DNA of 35,072 bases from Fragilaria radians (Eukaryota; Bacillariophyta; Fragilariophyceae; Fragilariales; Fragilariaceae): the NCBI GenBank assembly GCA_900642245.1, contig CAAAJI010000505.1:1-35072 (forward strand), read 5' to 3'. A program made the translations under genes and the position numbers. Below are positions 29,580 through 35,072 of the stretch, one piece after another (the first letter of the stretch is position 1; every line of letters begins with the position of its first letter). The notes under the pieces are model-generated. The model saw nothing but the letters and a program-made list of their open reading frames with translations. It had not been told where the DNA came from and did no database searches.

Positions 29580-30600
29580 GTTGATGTAAGAAGAGAAGGA
29601 AGAAGGACCGAGGATGGTAATAGATCATATTTTTCGCTGACTTTTGACGGTTGGAGCTCAAGTTGCAATCAGCTCCTGTCAATATTTGCTAGAAGTCAAG
29701 AGAAAGGGTATTCCAGAGCAATCATGTGCACCTTTGTGTAGGACAAGGAAAGCATTGATGCTGATGCATACAATGAAACTAATCTTGGGCTTCTTTACAG
29801 CTTGACAAGGAAGGAAAATTATTCCTTTTTGTGACTTGTGCAAGTCCATGGTTGTATCTAGGCATAAAGATGGTTCTCAAATCCTATTTTGCAGTAATGG
29901 TTGTCCTATGATTATTCAAAGCAAGAGCATCACTTTGAGGACACACATACATCTATCTCCAGTGCTCTGTAATGTCATGCATTGGTCTTCCATAAACAAA
30001 GATGATTGATATTTATTTCCAGTTGATCCAACTAATCTCTACAGTTTTGCATGTAGATCTGCAGCTCTCGCCGTCACAGCCTTGTCCAGCTATTCATCTG
30101 CAAAACACTTTCGATAATCTTGATATTCTGACACTTTTCAAAATGAAATTCTCTCCATGTGCAATGTCAGGGAATACCTTGATATTGCCATCAGGCGGTA
30201 AAGTAAAGTAAGTATTTTGGTTCTGATAGCCACGTATTGGTTGACAATTATTTTGAAGATTCTGTTGTCAAGATTCAAAGATTCCAACAATGACAAGAAA
30301 ACCTTACCCTCAGCAGCTTGGAGGAACGCTCTATAGCTCATTTGACGTAACTTTCATGGTGACAAAGAAGATGACGACCAAGAATAGGATGGTAAAGTGA
30401 TTGACGTGCAGAATTTGCAAGGAAGCGCAATTAAGTCCAAACAATGCCAGCTCGTTCCCAAAAATTTTGATTTGCGTTTCATTTGTCCAACAAGGAACAT
30501 ATGTGAATGTCAGTTTAGTATTGCTTTCTATACAATATATAAAACAGCAGCAAAGCTTGAAGTCAATCAATTTCGAGATGCCAACTCTTGACGGAAATAG
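29580..30600 (+). pseudogene. hAT-like transposase relic, copy 3
   Basis: Contains LTFDGWSSSCNQLLSIFA, SQEKGYSRAIM and DKESIDADAYNETNLGLLYS. It continues to the region equivalent to HTFDNLDILTLFKMK of copy 2, and ends with DLRFICPTRNICECQFSI and YKTAAKLEVNQF. The last block matches the hAT C-terminal dimerisation motif ([DL]xFIxPTSNxxERxFS). Stops (for example near 29735) and frame changes make it non-functional. About 700 bp of it forms an inverted pair with 27393-28110. Confidence 0.55.
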
Positions 30601-30712
30601 CATGAAAAGCTACTACACAACAACATTTTTACTCTTCCATTTTGAAAACGTACTACTACTAGTACTGCATTCGTAACTGAGGTTGTAATACTAGAGGAAC
30701 AATTTTCTTGCC

Positions 30713-30799
30713 ATGATACAACAAGAACCATGTATTTTTATTTCAAGAGAGTGCAACAACGATGGCAACATGTTCTACAACTCTTATTCTTTCTTCTGA
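30713..30799 (+). other. Upstream open reading frame overlapping the GT47 start
   Basis: An ATG at 30713, 17 bases before the GT47 start and out of frame with it, opens 28 codons that end with TGA at 30797-30799 inside the coding region. Such overlapping uORFs can lower translation of the main frame. Whether the transcript includes it is unknown. Confidence 0.35.
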
Positions 30800-32469
30800 T
30801 ACTTGCAATATTAATGAGAATTACTATTCAAATGATCATGATGAGTAACAAAGTAGGAATATTTAACAATATCGATATTATCATCGAAGGATTGGATGCT
30901 CCATTGTTGGATTCCAATTTCAGCAGCAGGCACCGGTACAATCCTTCCAACAATGCATATATCCAACAAAAATCGCTCCAAAGTCAACAAGAAACAAATA
31001 ATGTGCTGACAATACAACAGCAACAGCAACAACAACGACAAGAAATTAACACTACAACTTTGGACGCTACTGCATCTTATCCAAACACCATAAACAGCAA
31101 TAACACTCGCATCAATTCCATTATTCAAAAATTAATACAATTATCTCATCATCGACGTTTCTATGTCTATGATGATCCAAGATTTTCAGCCAAACCATTA
31201 GATGATCAAGAGCTCTATGATACCAATAAAACAACCCTCTTCTATCAAAAGTATGTTCATCATCTACGAAAACGTTACGACGGATTTGCCATGTCTGAAT
31301 TACATCTTATTCAGACACTACAAAACAGTCCCTATAGGACCTTTACACCAGAGGATGCAGATTGGTTTTTCATACCCATCTCCCTTACGCATCATTTGAT
31401 TCACCCCCTGAAGAATACTTCCATTGGTAATGTCTTTCATGTACTCTACGAACAATCTCATTTTCAAAGGTTGCAGGGAAATCGTCACTTGCTATTGGTA
31501 CAAACACCCAATATGTGGTCATGGGAGCATGTGGAATTGTACACCAAAAGGGAGTACGATGTTGTTCGTCATTACTCCCTATTATGGAATGTCACAATTG
31601 GGAAATCATTTGATACGAAAGGATGTCAAAACGCGACAGCATGGAATACACGCATGGGTAATAATGCATCATCATCATCACCTTTTCTTCTTCATGATTT
31701 TTATAAACCACTACAAATGGCTGCCGTTCCAATGAGTCGATCATCCTTTTCGTTGGATAGTATACCCCTACCTCCCTTCCCCTACATCCCCGCATCCTAC
31801 GAAAAACTTCAAAATTCTACCTATCTATGCTTTTATCGCAGTCGCAAGTCACCCTCTCTGTTCCAGTCGACACCCTATCGACACGCTCTTTTGAATCTAG
31901 CTCTTCAAAGGACTATCCAAAAGGAATTAATGGGATTATCACAGAAACAAATCTCTCCACAAACAACACAATATCCGACATCTCCAAGTTGCAGTCTTGG
32001 ACGTGAAATTCGAAATCCCAAACTTTGGATGGAACACTTTAGTTCTTCCAAATTTTGCTTTGTCATTCGAGGCGACAGTCCTATGTCCCGATCACACTTG
32101 CGAGCTGTGAAGGTTGGTTGTATCCCCGTCATTGTGTCGGATACCTTACCATATTATTCACCAATATTCAAGTCTTCTGGTATTTCAGTTGAGGATTATT
32201 CTATTATGATTTCCGAACAGGAGTTTCTTTTGGATCCCGTTGCGACTGTATTGTTCTTAAGTCAACTTGAGGAAACATATCTTCGGACGAAACTGGACTA
32301 TTTGGCGTTAGCACAACGATTGTTCTTTCCGGATCATCCTCAATCTCTCTTCGTACCGGCTCTTATTCAAGAGATGGACAATGTCTTGGATGATCATTAT
32401 CAATGGAATGTCACGCACTGGCCATGGTCAAAGACCCAGTATCATGAGGAAACACCACAACTTGGATAA
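30730..32469 (+). CDS. Exostosin-like glycosyltransferase, GT47 family
   Basis: Complete 579-codon frame. A type II membrane topology is visible: a short basic cytoplasmic start, a hydrophobic segment at about residues 14-40 (LQLLFFLLILAILM), then a luminal Gln/Asn-rich stem (polyQ near 95-101) with many N-glycosylation sequons. The exostosin domain starts at about 139 (RRFYVYDD), with MSELHLIQTLQNSPYRTFTP and DADWFFIPISL at about 188-217. The C-terminal nucleotide-sugar half contains RGDSPMSRSHLRAVKVGCIP followed by VIVSD (about 447-471) and ISVEDYSIMISEQEF, as in GT47 enzymes. These enzymes work in the Golgi on extracellular glycans. Donor and acceptor cannot be told from sequence. A 200-bp piece is duplicated at 5578-5780. 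No intron is needed. Confidence 0.9.
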   Translation: MYFYFKRVQQRWQHVLQLLFFLLILAILMRITIQMIMMSNKVGIFNNIDIIIEGLDAPLLDSNFSSRHRYNPSNNAYIQQKSLQSQQETNNVLTIQQQQQQQRQEINTTTLDATASYPNTINSNNTRINSIIQKLIQLSHHRRFYVYDDPRFSAKPLDDQELYDTNKTTLFYQKYVHHLRKRYDGFAMSELHLIQTLQNSPYRTFTPEDADWFFIPISLTHHLIHPLKNTSIGNVFHVLYEQSHFQRLQGNRHLLLVQTPNMWSWEHVELYTKREYDVVRHYSLLWNVTIGKSFDTKGCQNATAWNTRMGNNASSSSPFLLHDFYKPLQMAAVPMSRSSFSLDSIPLPPFPYIPASYEKLQNSTYLCFYRSRKSPSLFQSTPYRHALLNLALQRTIQKELMGLSQKQISPQTTQYPTSPSCSLGREIRNPKLWMEHFSSSKFCFVIRGDSPMSRSHLRAVKVGCIPVIVSDTLPYYSPIFKSSGISVEDYSIMISEQEFLLDPVATVLFLSQLEETYLRTKLDYLALAQRLFFPDHPQSLFVPALIQEMDNVLDDHYQWNVTHWPWSKTQYHEETPQLG

Positions 32470-34627
32470 TTTTTCATCTTGAGAGCTATTGAAGGAAATT
32501 AGTTTTCGGTCCATTGAAGATGTGTTGCAGTCTTTCTGTTCTGGATTTCACTCATACCTTTGCCCATGTTACATTCATAAATGAGTTCTTTTCAATCTAA
32601 TTCCTTATCCAACAATTCAAAATAAGTTGAATGCTCTTCTCATCCTAAGTGCCCTAGAAATGTCCATAGCACGAGATGAGTACGTTGAAACTAAAATTTC
32701 CATAAAAAAGGTTGCCAGTGATTTTTACCACCATAATGTTCTTAGAATGGGTATTACTTGAATTATGAAAAACATTGTTCAACTGAATGGCTTATCAAAT
32801 AGAATATTGTGTTGAAAAAAGAGGGCTTATCAAAAATATCATAGTACTGAAAGCAATAAAACTTTCATAGAGCATTCTATCCATCGCAAAGAATGGAATG
32901 ACGATAGAAGATGGCATAATCCAAGCATTACACCAGATGTATAACAAAGTCAATTAACCTTTGATTCAAAATATTGATTTGTAATTATGATTGCATAGTT
33001 TGTCAAAGTAAACAAACCCTACTTGTGTGGATAGCAGCAATAAACTTCTTTTTGCACTTACCTTTATAGGATAAAAAAATGTGTGTATAATTGAGTATAC
33101 ATGGGGGTGTTCTGGTGGCAAATGTTTCTGAGCAAGGTGCGAAACGCAATCGGAAATACAACTATAGAGGGCCATTAGGCAAAAATAAATAAGCATGTTT
33201 TATATGGAACATTAAAAAACTTGTCATAAGACTTGTGTAATATACTTCATATTGGAGGACGCTGTAGTTGATCGGCTAACAAAGAATTATGAAGGTAAAA
33301 TTACATTCACACAATACAAATCAGAGTCCAAAGATCCGCTTAGATATTGACAATCAGCAAGCATTGTACAAGGCATATCTTTTTATTTGCAATCATAACT
33401 TATTACGTTGCAAGGGCGGTGACAGGATTGACCGGATAACGTAATTTGATCTTCTACTGTAGTTCTATGGATATTAGAAAAATATAAGGACTTCCGAATC
33501 AAAGATGTTTTGAATACTAGATTTTTGAATGGTATTTGAATCACATCAAATAAAACGCTACATCTATATGTGGCTACTGTCAAGCATAGTCACCCAAGGA
33601 AGCATAGTTCACTGATCATTGTGAGGGATGATGAAAAGATCATTTCCTAGCATCTTTCTCAGAATATCATCAAATTTCTCTTTTCTCCCTGTAGTGCATT
33701 TTTAAAGTACAAAACAAAACTTGCTGCAATGACCTCAGTCATACCTTGATAATCATAATCTTCTTCTATTATTTATTTTGAAGGTGTAATACTGTTAGCT
33801 TTAGATCACAAAACATCATGTTCCACTGGCGTCTGCAGATTACTAATCCATCCATGTAACTTAAGAGTTGTTGGCTTCCAGATAAAGACCTTTATGTTGC
33901 TACAAACTCAATGAAGCAACCATTCTTGCCTTCCGTCCCTACAGGAAAATTAATTCCTCACGATTTTCTTATTCAGCTTCTGAAGAGATATATCATGATC
34001 CTGAACTGAGCAAAGGTGTTTCAGTAATGAAGTTCAAATCTTTAAAGACAAGATAAAATATTTCTTCTACACTGCCTTCAGATGCTATTCTTTGAAAAAA
34101 ATTGTATCTACTTCTGAAAATGTCTCATAAGCAAAGTCAAATCTTCCTATGATAAACTAAAAGTTATCAATTATACTGATAAAGATTTGATGGAAGAAGG
34201 TGGAGAAGTAAGGACATGCCCAAGATTAGAAACATATATATGTCACCGTATCGTTTTTTCATGTGGAGAAAAGTGTTTTGATTCTTATTTCTTGATACAA
34301 AATTCAGCCTATAGTTTTATGCCAAAATAGAGTCGATCTGTTTTTTTCTTTTTCACAGTATAAAGTCGATACATATCAATTACAATTATAACTGGTGTTT
34401 TTGTATTATCCGAAAAAGAAGTTGTGTGTCTCCCATTTTTTAAATATCTTGTTCGAATAGTTAATGTTTCATATTACAGATCTTTGCATAGCGTTTCTTT
34501 CTTACTGTTTTTTCTTGGGACGCCTAAATCTTTGTTTGAAGTAGCACGTTTTGCACTATTACCTTAGTTCTTTAATCACTAGTTCAAGTTTTGCACGGTA
34601 CTCAAGACTAATGACTTTCATCAAGAA
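32470..34627. other. AT-rich intergenic stretch without recognisable gene
   Basis: No frame with a recognisable product on either strand. A short part (about 33627-33690) resembles 6395-6450. The final ~100 bases before 34628 presumably hold the 5' region of the ATPase gene. Confidence 0.45.
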
Positions 34628-34702
34628 ATGCATGGCAAAGTAAGAACAGCTTACTTCTTTACCTTTACAATAATCTCAGGTCTCAGAGTAAACAGTGAAA
34701 GA

Positions 34703-35072
34703 ATGAATGAAATTGAAAACATGAGTGTAATATCGAGCGAAGTGCCAATCTTCGGCCGAGAAAAGGAACGATCAATTCTTGAAGACATTTTCCACAAAAG
34801 TATGAAATGTAATCAAGTTGTTTGGATATCTGGCTCTAGTGGTGTTGGTAAGAGTGCTCTGACACTAGATTTTTTTCACGATAAGAAAAATGTGTGCACT
34901 GGAAAGTTTGATTGTATTGAATCCTCTGTACCTTATTCAACTATTGTGAAAATAATGAATGATCTAAGCTCCATTTTAGAAGGTGAATTTCCTCCCGTGG
35001 TTCTTGGACCGGAATTTGTGTCCATTCTTTCAACATTCTTACCTAACATCAACTCAATAACAACTTATGACG
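34703..35072 (+). CDS. N-terminus of an AAA-type ATPase (partial, runs off right edge)
   Basis: About 123 codons, open to the window end. After MNEIENMSVISSEVP comes the FGREKERSILEDIF block that typifies the AAA_16 family. Then VVWISGSSGVGKSALTLDFF contains a Walker A loop (G-S-S-G-V-G-K-S), and TGKFDCIESSVPYSTIVKIM matches the GKFDxxxxxxPYSxxxxxxxxL block found in large signalling ATPases that join this domain to kinase, PAS or histidine-kinase modules. Which module follows is not visible. The frame stays open upstream to an earlier ATG at 34628. I prefer 34703 because homology begins soon after it. Confidence 0.8.
   Translation, partial: MNEIENMSVISSEVPIFGREKERSILEDIFHKSMKCNQVVWISGSSGVGKSALTLDFFHDKKNVCTGKFDCIESSVPYSTIVKIMNDLSSILEGEFPPVVLGPEFVSILSTFLPNINSITTYD

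Noticed and set aside
34640..34679. A 40-bp intron (GTAAGA...CTCAG) upstream of the AAA ATPase
   Set aside because: Shorter than the 84-bp intron of the G8 gene, and the frame is open with or without it. No support either way.
1..35072. CRISPR array, rRNA or tRNA genes, bacterial-type operons
   Set aside because: No regularly spaced repeats, no rRNA motifs and no sequence that folds as a tRNA were seen. Gene structure is eukaryotic.

Overview
The window looks like nuclear DNA of a diatom or related stramenopile alga. It is AT-rich. Its few host genes are a FAM32A/DUF1754 protein, a GT47 exostosin-like glycosyltransferase, G8-domain secreted proteins with one 84-bp intron, and the start of an AAA-type ATPase gene. 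Most of the remaining DNA is decayed transposon sequence. The organism assignment is inference from gene families; no rRNA or organelle marker is present. A run of 20 Ns (21106-21125) marks an assembly gap.

Layout. 1-192 (minus) is the N-terminus of a polyglutamine protein that runs off the left edge. 193-3190 is a dispersed non-coding segment plus small relics. 3199-3579 is the FAM32A homologue. 3930-6760 holds a hAT-like relic and a short broken copy of the GT47 gene next to LTR-like sequence. 6762-7139 is a truncated DYRK-kinase N-terminus, paralogous to the gene at the left edge. 7463-18090 is a nested transposon mosaic containing a Ty3/gypsy element in two opposed halves (integrase plus LTR on +, LTR-gag-protease-RT-RNase H on -), a ~520-bp TRIM-like element inside the integrase, two halves of a GCR1/Crypton-like gene, and a 2.7-kb hAT element. 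18813-25990 carries two near-identical, minus-strand copies of a G8/beta-helix protein gene in tandem. The left copy is cut by the N gap and the right copy carries frame breaks. 26700-27148 is a solo LTR. 27393-30600 holds two hAT-like relics in opposite orientation. 30730-32469 is the intact GT47 gene. 34703-35072 is the start of an AAA ATPase gene that leaves the right edge.

The main discovery-type result is a ~3.1-kb inversion with breakpoints near 7463 and 10,600. Reversing it on paper repairs three unrelated things at once: the Ty3 element becomes collinear, the duplicated flank of the DYRK relic continues, and the N- and C-terminal halves of the GCR1/Crypton-like gene fall on the same strand on either side of the Ty3 element. 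This gives an order of events: Crypton-like gene in a duplicated flank, then Ty3 insertion, then inversion, with a TRIM in the integrase and a hAT copy in the flank at undetermined times.

Intact-looking host genes are few: FAM32A (predicted spliceosome-associated), GT47 (Golgi glycan synthesis), the G8 protein (secreted, probably glycan-binding or processing) and the AAA ATPase. They do not form an obvious pathway.
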